Below, piece after piece: positions 12,029 through 23,471 of a stretch of 64,000 nucleotides of DNA. The stretch comes from Pseudoscleropodium purum (Eukaryota; Streptophyta; Bryopsida; Hypnales; Brachytheciaceae): positions 8,248,501 to 8,312,500 of the forward strand of contig OZ017801.1 in the NCBI GenBank assembly GCA_963969395.1. Reading direction: 5' to 3'. A program made the translations under genes and the position numbers. Numbering within the stretch: the stretch's first letter is position 1; each line of letters starts with the position of its first letter. The notes beneath the pieces are model-generated. The model made no database searches, had not been told where the DNA came from, and saw only the letters and a program-made list of their open reading frames with translations.

Positions 12029-13000
12029 TTGAAATAATCAACTAGCAATGCATTATAATATCAATGTCTTCAAAACTACATCACAGACACTCTTTAGAAC
12101 ATGCATTTCTATATACTACTTCATTCTACTTTATAAGCTCTTATATTCTATGAGACTTTATAAGCTCCTCTCTACAAGATTTAAATTCTATTTCATTACT
12201 AACTGACAGTTTACGTGGTTTGTTATTGATAACATAATCAAATATAAGATTCTTAAGCAGTCTCCAAATATGAAATTATAATTGTAAGCATGTGATGGAT
12301 CACCATCTCCTGTTAGTGCCCATTCATGCATTACCAATATGGTCTCACAAAGATTGATATGTTCTTTTTTAATTCATGCCATGCAATATGTTACCTTCCC
12401 TACCTCCATTTCAAATATTCTTCATATACCTTCCTCTATATCAAATCTTTATATGATACGTAATAATAAGCCCTTAGATTATCAATCCAAATTCAAATTT
12501 CAATTCATTCATTTGAAATGATCCTTCTTTATATTCACAACCTTTGCACTTTCAAATATAATTGTTTGCTTCTTCTTCCTTTTCAGTGTTATCGCTTACT
12601 CACTCATTTTTTTAATGCTTCATTATGACTAGTATTATCGCTAGAGGTCATGAGGTCCCATTTGTTTTACCTTTAGGGAGTGAAAATTATATACATATAT
12701 ATGCCCATCTCTTTCATGTCCACTTTGGATTCTCCCCTTCTTCTATCGTTGTAAAAAAGAAGTTCAAGGTGACTATGGTGTTGTTAAAGAAACTATCTTG
12801 CAAGCAAGATGTAGCGATCAAGAAGGATTCTATTGGCTTTTTCTAGTAGGACGCTATAACGTTTATAGTCTCTTGTCTGAATTCTTGCCAATTTCGTCTT
12901 AAATACAAACACTTGTTTCTGATTAGTCCAATGTTGAATGTTCATTATTACAACTAGTAAAAGTAAAGTCTTTAGATAGTGGATGTTCCCAAAATGATAT
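12029..13000. other. spacer upstream of the MULE relic
   Basis: No recognisable gene is seen. A plus frame at 12625-12846 ends in KQDVAIKKDSIGFF and could be a diverged N-terminal piece of the MULE-type relic that follows, but I cannot support that. Confidence 0.3.
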
Positions 13001-13001
13001 T

Positions 13002-16000
13002 TTGTTCATTCTCAACAATATCAAATGCGAGTCTTTAGAACTAGTCATAAAGTTATCTAGTGATTCGGAAGGCGAGACTTCAATTAAAGCTTGTCAACCT
13101 TCCTCTTCAAATGCTACTTTGCCATCCACAATGGATTCATTCATTCCTACTACCTTCCACACTATCCCTAGTAGTCTTGCATCGTCTGGATTTTCTTGTC
13201 CTCCTTTCCCTTTCAATTATCACGATTCTCTAAGTGTATTATAGTGCCTTTGCAAATTGTCTTCTATGCCCGGATCACAGAATGAACTTGCCCAAATTGA
13301 TTTTGATTCCATTGAATATCAAAGGGTTCAGTTTCTCCCACCTCGTTTTGATGGGAATGTTCTCTTTGAGTTGCCGCCATGTCATAAATTTACATGTGGG
13401 GCTAGAGGCATGGAAGGCATAAATAAGCGGTATGATGGTCACGTATAGTGTTGCACCATGACGTTTAACATTTATAATGGCTTAGGTTTAAAGTTTAGAA
13501 AGTCACTTTGTATTGGGTACTTGATCTGTGAGAATCCGAAATGTGACTATCACTCACGAGCTTCGAAAAGTAATAAAACTGAGTGGATTGGGACTATCAA
13601 ACATCCTTTTAGCTTGAGGCAAATTCCTCCACCAGATTCTACTGTGCTTAGTAAAGTTTGTAAGCAATCTCCTACTTGCTTCAATTTATGTAACTCAAGA
13701 ATATATTACATATTTAGAAGCAGAGATTTGTCACATGCATCCATCCATTTGGGTGTCTATTCACATCTAGTTGCTAATGGCCAATGCAAAAGTCCCTTGA
13801 AACAATCACTGGATTGATTGCTTACGAAGTAGCTAGAACTCTAACTGCCAAAACTTCTGCTATCACCATGGCAGTAAACAAGGAGTTTCTTAATACATTT
13901 CTTATTCATAATGGATCAAGACCAAAGGAGATGCTCCATGGCAATGGGTTAGGGAAGGTTATAGATAAATTCCAGCTCCTTATCTCACCAAATGTACACA
14001 ATATGATATCTTCTTTTCGGAGCAACAACAAGGGTGATGGTGAAATTGATTGAATTCTTGACATGAAAAGACGTGCCAAAATGCAGTATATCTACGATAG
14101 TGTGTTTCCTGGACAAGGACAAGAGAAGGTCTATTTGTTCAAAATGCTTGTAGATAGACCTAATAGTGGAATTAATCTCGTACAACAAATGCAATCAGGC
14201 GATGACCTTGAGAATTGCTTTATCATGTTTGATCATGTAAAAAAGATGAAATTATGGACAACTATTGCTTGTCACGTCTATGACTCTACTTATTGCAAAG
14301 TCATGACCATCTCTATTTGTGATATGCAAACTAAAGGCACTGAAAGCCAAATCATTTTTTGGCATTGCCTAAATAAGGTTATGGTATAAAATGGAAGGTC
14401 AAATCCAACCTTCAAGGAATTTATGTGTAATAGTGCTCAAGCCAATTTTAATGCAATTTGCATTGTATATGGGTCAAGGGATCCATCCGTTCCAATAGTG
14501 GATCTTAAAAGGACCTACTTATTTCATTGGGTAATAAGCACGCACAAGCACATAGAAAAGCTAATCGCTAAAGAGTTCCAATACTAACATATCCAACTCT
14601 GTAGGCAGTATAAGGATGCAACATCAATGTCCGAGGTACACAAGATGTATCTAGAAATTAGAGCTTGGTGGTACTCCTCTGGAGTTGCATTAGAATTAAT
14701 AATTCATGAACTCAAAGATTGGCTTACATTTTGGCACTTTCAACATCATTAGTGGGGTGGATTCATGGAAATGGTTTGACCTTTTTTTTACTTTCATTTT
14801 TTCTTTATTTCTTATTCTAAACAATAAACCATTTGAATAATGACTTCATTGATCATTTTTACAGAAATTGACAATAGAGGAACTAACAAACATTCCAACA
14901 TGTAATCTAGCAGATACAGTGTACAACAAATAGATGCAAGCTTCTGGCAAACGTGAGTCTGACTTGTTCGTTGCCATGCGTGATGATCGGGTTTGAGCCT
15001 CTATGTAGATGACCAACTATAGAACTTATTTTTGTGAGGGCCCTTCTGGAAAAAGCCCTTCTAAAGAAGATTTGAAATTGAAGAGAGCTATGACATCTAG
15101 AAATGGAAAGAAAATTGCAGACGCATTTAGTGAGATGCTTGGAGCGGAAGACATTTGTACTCGAATTCCACACTTGGAGGGAGAAGAGTTATTTGGATCT
15201 AGCAAAAGAAAATTGAATCTTCCTATTGGTTCTGAAGGTGATTCTCATCATCCTAACAAGGTGAATTTCTCTCATTTTCAGGTTCAAACTAGATCAGCCA
15301 TTGCTAGACTGCAAGTTGGAATTGTTGTTGAAGAGTTTAAAACAATCATACCCCATACTCAATATGTGGTAGAAACGGATTGCGATACATCGGAATGGCA
15401 TATAGCAAGAATCTCATACAAGTCAAGGAAACAATGTCACGCCATTCAAAAGTATACACAAGCCAAATGCAGGCTATTGATTGTCAGGTATGGTAAACCT
15501 ATTGTTGCCCCTACTTACAAAGGGCAAAAGCGTGAATATAAGGATACAATTGTTCAGATTAAGGATTTTTGGTTTTGTACTGACCAAATTGAAAGATGCG
15601 TCATGGGACCTAAATGTTCCCATATTCTTACCCGACCTAAGATCCTTGAGGTTTGGCCTATTCTCACAGATACCAACCTTATTCATGCTAAAATCATAGA
15701 GCTTGAAGAAGCTGGCTTTCGCTTAAAATCTAGTGTGCCAATGTCACCTCAACGTCTATTCACTTCCTCCAAGATATTTGAGCCTATGCTCTGGATGCAT
15801 CCTCAACTAGCACATACTAAAAAAATCCCTTCCATTCAGAATAGAAAACAAGTGTAGCGGAATAGTAAGGCCCCCATAGAAAATCATTACAATCAATGGG
15901 AAAGTGCAAGGAATGTTACCACAAGTATAACTGGGGTGAATTTCCTTCTTTATACTGAACTTGGTGGTATTATTATACTTTTGTTTGGGATTGAGCCTAA

Positions 16001-16256
16001 CCAAAAGATTTATAACATTACACTTTGCAATTTTTCATCTTGTACTTGTCCCCATTATGTAAGTATGAATGAAACCTCCATTGGAAAGTGCAACATGTAC
16101 ATAAACTACAAACACCTTTGTTACATCTTTCATTATCTTTGCAAACTAAATTATAAGATAAATACGTTCATCCACGTTCCTACCCTTAGCTTAGATAAAG
16201 TGAAGCAAATACTTCTTGGAGTTGGGATCATCAAGATGTGCGAGTGTGTAAATTAA
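13002..16256 (+). pseudogene. Mutator-like (MULE) transposase relic with SWIM-type zinc-finger remnant
   Basis: One protein can be followed along the plus strand through stops and one frameshift: 13002-13817, then a shift near 13784, then 13784-14773, an apparent 91-bp GT-AG intron (14774-14864), and 14865-16256. In-frame stops lie at 13242, 13446, 14051, 14387, 15855 and elsewhere. Recognisable parts are a Cys-containing N-terminal region (CHKFTCGARGMEG; CIGYLICENPKCDYHSRA); a core reading LWTTIACHVYDSTYCKVM and FKEFMCNSAQANFNAICIVY, matching a MULE catalytic core with the first candidate acidic residue in HVYD; an AWW...LKDWLTFWHF helical segment; and a C-terminal SCTCPHYV...YINYKHL, a CxC...CxH SWIM motif with one Cys changed to Tyr. 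The DDE core plus SWIM points to MULE. I did not find the TIRs. Confidence 0.65.
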
Positions 16257-17600
16257 TAGATAGATATTAGCATGATATGAAGTAGATACGTAGTACCAAT
16301 ATATTATTTTCAAAATCCCCAAATTTTAATAGCAAAATCTTATATTTATATTCCAATGTGTATTCACTTTTGCAATGAAAGGATATTTTATTATGTACAC
16401 AATTTTTGACATCCTATGATATTTTTATTACATTTGTCTTTCTCCCATCTTTAGATTTGATTCTAAATTATTTGTATTCTCACTTCATCAACCCACTTTG
16501 GGACAACTTCTCAAAATATAATATAAATTTTAAAACATCCAATAGTACCAACTTTCCAAGGTTTAGATTTCAAATCCATAGTTATGAGTCCTGTGGTAAT
16601 AGGTCAAAAAAAATTTAATTCAAAAAATTTTGTTGAAAAAAAATTAATCTTTTGATTTTTCTTTTAAGAAAATTTTGAAATTACATCATATTCTAAATTT
16701 CTAGACTCTAGGCTCACAATCTCCATTCACTGCTTTGAGGCTCACGCTCACATGCTCACATGCTAGCGTCACTGACTAAAAAGCAATCCACTCTACTCCT
16801 ATTTGCGCATGTTCCAATTGTGTTCTACCTACATTGTTGTTCAATAAAACAAGACTAATGTAGTGAAGTTGCTTAACAATGACAATTGCTATGTAAGTCT
16901 ACTTTGATAGAATTGTCACAATGAGACGTTGTATGTAATGTCTCATCATTGATTGGATGAATCACCATAGAACCGAACAAAATTAGTACCATTCCTATGA
17001 CCCCTACATTGATCTATAGCAATGAAGACAATGAGTGACAACAATTATCATAATATCACCAATAGTAATGGTAGAGTAGCCTATCGGAAGAGAGTTTGTA
17101 TCCAAGCAATTTTTGTGTTGCCTGCTAAACCAATTATGCATTAAGTGGTATTGTATGTAAAAGCACTTAGTTGTGACTTCATAGTCCCAATTACAAAGTC
17201 TTATTAGAACTCGGACAAACAACACAAACACAATCTTCAGTAGCATAAGAAGAAGGAAGAAGATTCAAAGCAATAGTCAAGGAAATACATACCTTTCACC
17301 ATTTTCAATTCTATCACAATGATGATAACTTGATTTAAATATTTCTTGCATCATTCCAAATGCAAATCAAAGATTAAATTACATTAAAGTGTGCTAATGT
17401 GTCACCTTGTAATTGAGCAATTTCATGCGCTAGGAGGCAAGTGATAGGCATTAAAGCTTTTATGTTCATGATTACTAATAATGAATTCTAACTTGAAGTA
17501 TAAACATGACATCATTAGGTAGAACATCACTAGCAAGGACACTACAATTATGTGTCTTTTACATAGAAAATATAGTCTTGGCTTCAGAGATGTCTACAAG
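16257..17600. other. non-genic AT-rich stretch
   Basis: No coding potential is seen. A short GCTCACATGCTCACATGCTA repeat lies at about 16741-16766, and a similar GGCTCACA...GCTCACAAGCTAG sequence recurs at about 29432-29463. Confidence 0.4.
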
Positions 17601-19556
17601 CCTATAGTATTGAACAAAAGTGGAGAATGTTGTGCACCTAGTTGCTAATTGCTTAAAGATGTGCACTACGACTGGAGACAGACTCTGTATCCATGTGCCA
17701 CATGCAGTTGTGGAGGAGAAGTGTAGATGGCCTAGTTGGTCAGGTTTTTGCGATTTTGAATGTGTCATTTTGAGGTGTTTGTTGTGTTTTGTGTGGGTTT
17801 TTTGTGTTATTTGTTGACCAATTTGGTCATTTTTAGGGGTGTTTGAATGGCATGGTTTTATTTCCAAGTAGTTTTTTTGAAGAAGTTGTTGATCTGGCTG
17901 GGTTGGATGAGTGAGGTGGCTGAAGTTACTAACTAAATTGGAGTTTCGTTGTGTGCAAAATGACTGAATGGAGGTCTGGACAGTGATGAGTTTTGTGGTT
18001 TACATCCAGATGGATGTTGGTTTGTTTGTGGGTAGTTGCCAATTCAGTTAGTGAACTTGCAGGTAGTTGTGCTGCCAAGTTGGTTGAGGAACCGCTGGAC
18101 GGTGCTATTTAGGGGGTCATTCCGATTTGGTTTGCACCCAGTGTTGAAGAGTGTCCACTGCGAGTCCCAGTCCAAGTTGGCTGTGTATGTTTTTGTGATT
18201 GTTTGTGCGTATGTGATTCTGTGTGAATGTGTGCTTGTTTGTACGAGTCCTAATTTGGAAACTGAGATGGTCATGGTATCGAGTCAGTCCTAGTCGGAGA
18301 AGTTGGTGGTGCGGTGAGTGTGTTGTGCAGGAAGAGTTCAGTGGAGTGTGGAGGATGAGTCCAAGTGGGAAACTCAGGATGAAGTGAAGGATGCTTGATT
18401 TATGGTTGAGGATGGCAGCAAGTTTAGCAAGTCATAGCAATTCCTATTTGGAAAGAGTGAATTTACAGAAGGTTGAAGTGAACATCTAAGCAGATGAGAA
18501 TAGAACTAAGTTGGAATTCAGAAGGAAGGACTTGAAGTTTTTTTCAGAGTGCAGCGGAGATAGTTTACATTTGAGATCTGAAGGCTGTTAAGTTCAAGTT
18601 GTAAGAACGGTGATATTTTCACCAATTCGGCAATATGAGTAATTAATTGTCAAATTGGTGTTCTGCATGTATGGGAGATGTTGTGTGCCAAGTCGGGAAT
18701 GTATTGGTGCAGTGTATGTGATTTATCTGGGCCTATTTGAAGTATTTTGTTTGTTGCATTTGATGTATGAAACCAAGTCGGAAGTTAGAAGCCTGATCTG
18801 TGATGTTGTGTGTAAATCCGAATTGGAGTTCAGGAGTGAAATGGTGAATTTTAATCACAGAACCATTGAGAAGTAATTGGTGTGTCGTTGTAGTTTGCCG
18901 AGTTGATCTGTGAGTTCAATTTGCTGTGAAGTTGCCAAGTCGGGAAGTGTGATAACTGAAATTACATGATTAGCATGCGTGTGTGAAGTGTTCTGTGAGT
19001 AAGCTGAGAAAAGAAAGTGTTTTAAAAATGGAGAGTAAGAAAATTCCCAAGTCGGATAAAAAGAAATGCAAATTCTGTCAATGTGGAAATTATGTAAAAC
19101 TGAGGTGTGAAACTGAGAAACAAAGCTCCAATTTGGTGAGAGAAGTAGCAGTTGTGACGGTGTCAATTGACAGAACGAAGCTGGTTGAGAAAGCACAACA
19201 ATAATTGCCCAGTCCGAATCGGAGAAAGGAGGCCGCAGCCCGATAGCCAAGTTGGAGTGAGAGGAAAGCTGCAGTGAAGAAGCCAAATGGGGAAAGAATG
19301 AGACCGAAGGAAAAGAGAATGCTGGATCCAATTTGGGAGATAAGCATGAATTAAAAAATATATATATATTTAAGAAAGAATGAAAATTGAAAAGAAATGT
19401 TAAAAATTAGTTTAGGTAATTAAAGTAATTGAAATAGAAATCGAAACTGAAGTCTATGCTTGGTGTTGGTTTAGGCCAATTAGATATAATTAGAAACAAT
19501 CCTATTTAATAACCTCCCTTGGAACGAACTTAACTATTAGTTGAATACATCCAAGT
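17600..19556 (+). mobile_element. possible 5' LTR/leader with a recurring CCAAGTYGG motif
   Basis: The stretch is less AT-rich than its surroundings. It carries over 20 copies of a short word, CCAAGTTGG, CCAAGTCGG or CCAATTTGG, spaced irregularly every 40-100 bases from about 17880 to 19340. A primer-binding-site-like sequence starts directly after it at 19557. LTR followed by a tRNA-iMet site is the usual order in a plus-strand retrotransposon. I could not define the TG...CA ends or a partner LTR, so the call is tentative. Confidence 0.35.
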
Positions 19557-19570
19557 TGGTATCAACGCAG
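19557..19570 (+). other. tRNA-iMet-like primer-binding site
   Basis: TGGTATCAACGCAG shares its first eight bases with TGGTATCAGAGC, the primer site complementary to plant initiator tRNA-Met that most plant LTR retrotransposons use. It diverges afterwards. Confidence 0.35.
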
Positions 19571-22060
19571 TCTACAAGAAGCAAAGGCACTGTACAAAGT
19601 CTACAACAAAAGAGAAGTAAGCTTGTTTCTTCAAGTTCTTTTTATCTTGGCTTCAATGCATAAGCAAACTCCATTATTAGTAAGGATTCTAAAATAGAAG
19701 GTGGCTATCAATGCATCTTGGTTGATCAAATGTTGTTAGTGTACCACACTATTGGGCTCAATGAACACAAATAAACATGCTAATTGTAGTAAGATCGTCA
19801 TTACTTTGCATGTGCAAATTATAGGGTTAATTTAGTTGTAGATGAAAGTACACATCATGGGAATTGTAGGTAATATAGTATAGAATAGAAAGAGACTATG
19901 AAAGTGAAATTCCATGGCATAATATGGCACTACATGGTGGACTTAAAGGCACAAATTTCTATGCAATAGTTGTTAAGGTCTTACTAATCCTAGGAGAATT
20001 GCACCTTACAAAAGAGAAGTTATAGCTAAACACTTGCCACTTTATTTCTATGGGTACCAAAATTACTTTTGAATCTATAAACACATTCTTCAACTTATTT
20101 CTATTGGTTTGGTGTTTCTTGTAAGTTTTCACATACTTGTATGCCAATTGGGATGTGTAGAATGTTTTGCTATGCAACTAGAAGTCTCTCTTTTGGCTCG
20201 CTGCTATAATTTAGCTAATTGTGTTGCATCTAGAGTTTGTATTGAATGCTAGTTAGGAAATAGAGTTTGTAGAAATGGTTATCCTACCATTGTTTGTGTA
20301 GCTTTAAAGGAAGATTACATTCAATTAATTTTTCAATTGTTGTGCAAGAAGATGCAAAATTGTTGGCACACATCATAGACAAGGAACTTTCCATGTAATG
20401 AATGGCTAGAAGCAAGAGAAGGTTGTAGGCTTTTGTGGAAGAAGGACAAAAATTCAGTTACATAGATACTTGCCTTTCTATAGAGTTGAAGAACTATAGT
20501 GAAATTTGGTTTTGAGTTCTTTTGTAGTTTTGCCATGCACAATGCCTTGGAGAATTGGAATTTGTACAAGCTAGAGATTTGGGCTAGGTAACAAAAGATA
20601 ATTTGACATGAAAGATAGCTTTAGTGCTAGTGTTGGTGTTTGATCAACATGAAGTTAAAATAGGCCTTGCAATTGAAGCTAGGATTTGTCTAAGTGAAGG
20701 TGGTTCATTGGTATTGTTCTCTATTATTGTTAAAGCTTTGAAATTTTGGTGCCCTTGTTTTGTTGCTAGTGTACTTGTTTTTGTACCACATGATATTATA
20801 TACATATATATATATATATATATTTTTTTTTTAATTTTTTAATTTTTTAATTTTTTTATATATTTTTTTATTTTTTATTTTTTTATTTTTTTATTTTTTT
20901 ATTTTTTATTTTTATTTTTTTTATTTTAATATATTTATATACATAGTTGCTAATACATTTTTTGAGGATGAAATGTTGTGTAAATTGATGTGCATATTTT
21001 CATCAAGTAGCTATGGAAACAATAGAGGTAATGGGCCTTTGCTATTAATTTGACAATCATATAGCAAACATTGTGAATGGTATAAGAATCTCAAGTTTTT
21101 GAAGGCTTGGGGCTTTTTATAACATTTCCTAATTAAAACTGCAAATATTCTTGTTGTCGGTTTTGGTAATAAGGACATGTGTTTTGACAATAATTTATCA
21201 AAATCTAGAAAGCATTTTGTTTTGTATCAATATCTGAATTTAACTAAATGTAATAGGTTGCTTTGGTAGAGCATATATAAAACATTTGAATTGTTGTTGA
21301 GGAAGATGGTAAGCAATAAGGAAACTTTTGAAAAGTGGTGTATAAAGAAGAGGTCTAATAATGCATAGTCTTCAAGAGAAATAAAGGAACCAAGAAAGGG
21401 TGCAAAAAAATTGAAGACAATGAGGTTGCAAAGTGATAGCAAGGACAAAGCGACAAGAAAGGGAATGAAATGGACTCCACTTATTAGTGATTCATTTCCC
21501 CTTCCTTCACCGCATGGCAAAACAATACATTCATGTCTACGTATTAGAGGACAAGAGACCAATTGAAGATGTGAGTGCCAAAAAGAACCTATACTCTAAT
21601 GAATTATAGAATTCTTGTTTTATTTCTTGAAGCACATCTATGATAGTAGGATTTGTTAGTAAATCCACATAATATTATCTCCATTCACATTCTGTACTTG
21701 AGACTTTTTTTGTAAAAATATGAATGGTTATGTGATCTGGCTTCTAACTCTTAGAGGTGATAGTAAAAAAAAATAGTTATAGACTCAATTCTAAGAATAT
21801 CTTGGTTCTTCAAAGAGCATCATCAATGCATGATTAAATCATTTTTCTTCTCACAAATTTCAGAACCTAAACCATTTTTGAAGCAGTTAATTTTCATTGC
21901 CATATGTTTGAATTTGAATTTTCTTGTATTTATTAAAATTGAGTACGGATGCGCCTACATATATAAAAAGTTCAACTTCTTATTATATACAATTGAAAAG
22001 TTCTAAAAAAATTAAGAGTAAAAAACTTACCTAGAGCCTCTTCAGTGTTTTCTTGAAACA
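19571..22060. other. non-genic stretch, possibly decayed retrotransposon interior
   Basis: No recognisable gag, protease, reverse transcriptase or integrase segment is seen. If the PBS at 19557 is real, this would be the internal region, eroded past recognition. Confidence 0.3.
20795..20940. repeat. TA repeat and (T4-7A) low-complexity tract
   Basis: A short TATATA run is followed by about 110 bases of T runs broken by single A residues. Confidence 0.9.
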
Positions 22061-22510
22061 ATGTTGAGACATACAGGCATTGAAGTGTCTAAGTGTGAGG
22101 AGGATATTCTTGTTGTCCACAAGAACAATGGAAGCCCAAATTTCCAAAAAAGTTGCATACATGAAAACAATGGAGTTGTAGGGAAGGTTTTCTTGCAAGA
22201 TTATGAATTGGTATCTTCGAATGAACTAGAAAAAAGTTAGCCACATAGGAGTTCATCAACTAATGAACCTAAGAAGAGGAGCTAATCAAAGGATGTGCAA
22301 AAGATCAACTTGACAAAGAAACATATCCCTGAAGGGACATTATCACGTAGGAGATCATGCAAAAGTTCATCTACATCATCGGAAAGAAAAGAAATAAAAT
22401 TCAATGATTCCATTTGCTTTATTAAAGTCTTGAAGTTTTTCAAATTTCCTAGGATAGTAGTGGCTCATGTGAATGTATCATTACAATATCTGCACTTGAA
22501 TTGCTTATAG
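22061..22510 (+). pseudogene. relic ORF upstream of the Transposase_24-like fragment
   Basis: A plus frame of 150 codons starts MLRHTGIEVSKCEEDILVVH and has two in-frame stops near 22238 and 22282. Its middle is basic and serine-rich (GTLSRRRSCKSSSTSSERKE). I recognise no domain. The same-strand neighbour at 23.16 kb suggests it belonged to the same CACTA element, but this is inference. Confidence 0.3.
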
Positions 22511-23159
22511 GAATATCTTTATTTCATGAAGTCAAAGTTCACAGATTGTCTCCTTCTTATCCACCTTGCAAAAATTGTTAATAATGATAACATGTGTATA
22601 GTACCCTAGACAGGGACAATCTATACAAAGAATAAAGCAACGTTGCAAGCACCAAAGTCTATGAAAAGAGGAAGACTATGAACACACTCCACACATATAG
22701 TAATTGTTAAAGATAGTAGGCAAACACTCCTAAATGAAGGAGCATGATGTAAAGAAAAGTAGTAGTGAAAGAAAGAGGAAGCATTGTCACCGTAGCTTGG
22801 GAATGACCAATCTGATAGCAAAACTATTAATACCCTCATAAGTATATTTTAGAATCGGAAGAGCAAAGTAGGGCATGCTATGGCAGTCTTAAAGACAAGT
22901 CCAATGGATTTGAACAAAATTCACTTCTCTTGTTTGAGACAGGCATAGACTAGTTACAGGATCCTATGAAGGAAGCCACAACAAATTTAGCAATGGTTCC
23001 TCCAAATTACATAAAGAAGTTGAAGGTGAAGTAGTTATCTCAGTTAAGTCTATTGCGGAAAGAAAGGAGGGATAGGCATAAGAGTTGGGAACGCCATGTT
23101 TGTAGTTGGGAGAAGTATGGGCAAAAGGCCTAATATTTACAAGTGAACCACAATGGAAA

Positions 23160-23471
23160 ACCATACAGGGATGGTGTTACAACATGGAAAAGGACTTGAA
23201 CAAATTGTCAAGAACTCTTGATCCTTTAGTGATAGAAATGTAGCAACAACCACCCACAGAAATGGCAACACTATACCGCTATCTACAAAAAAACTTTTAT
23301 TACAATGATCCTATGGATCCCATTTTCATCAAACAACTTGTTAGACAGGCAATAAGTCAATGGAAAAATTTGTTAAGGAAGAAAATGGATGGTAGAGCTC
23401 CTTGTCCTAAAAGATTTAATGCAAATATATAGAGCATACTTGAGAGAATAAGGTTATGTCCTTCCTACAAT
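23160..23471 (+). pseudogene. Transposase_24-like (En/Spm) ORF relic, 5' part
   Basis: The frame starting MEKDLNKLSRTLDPLVIEM continues, after one stop, with PMDPIFIKQLVRQAISQWKN, LRKKMDGRAPCPKRF and a second stop, and breaks off within LERIRLCPSYN at the CACTA insertion at 23472. The pattern (W-K-x-LR-K in a helix, then a P-x-x-F/I-x-x-x-W segment) is that of the plant En/Spm-associated Transposase_24 proteins. The frame continues at 26357 once the insertion and its duplicated AAT are removed. Confidence 0.55.

Noticed and set aside
19557..19570. Resemblance of TGGTATCAACGCAG to a common cDNA-library oligonucleotide
   Set aside because: Only these 14 bases match and the flanks continue as ordinary genomic sequence, so vector or adaptor carry-over is unlikely; a diverged primer-binding site explains it as well.
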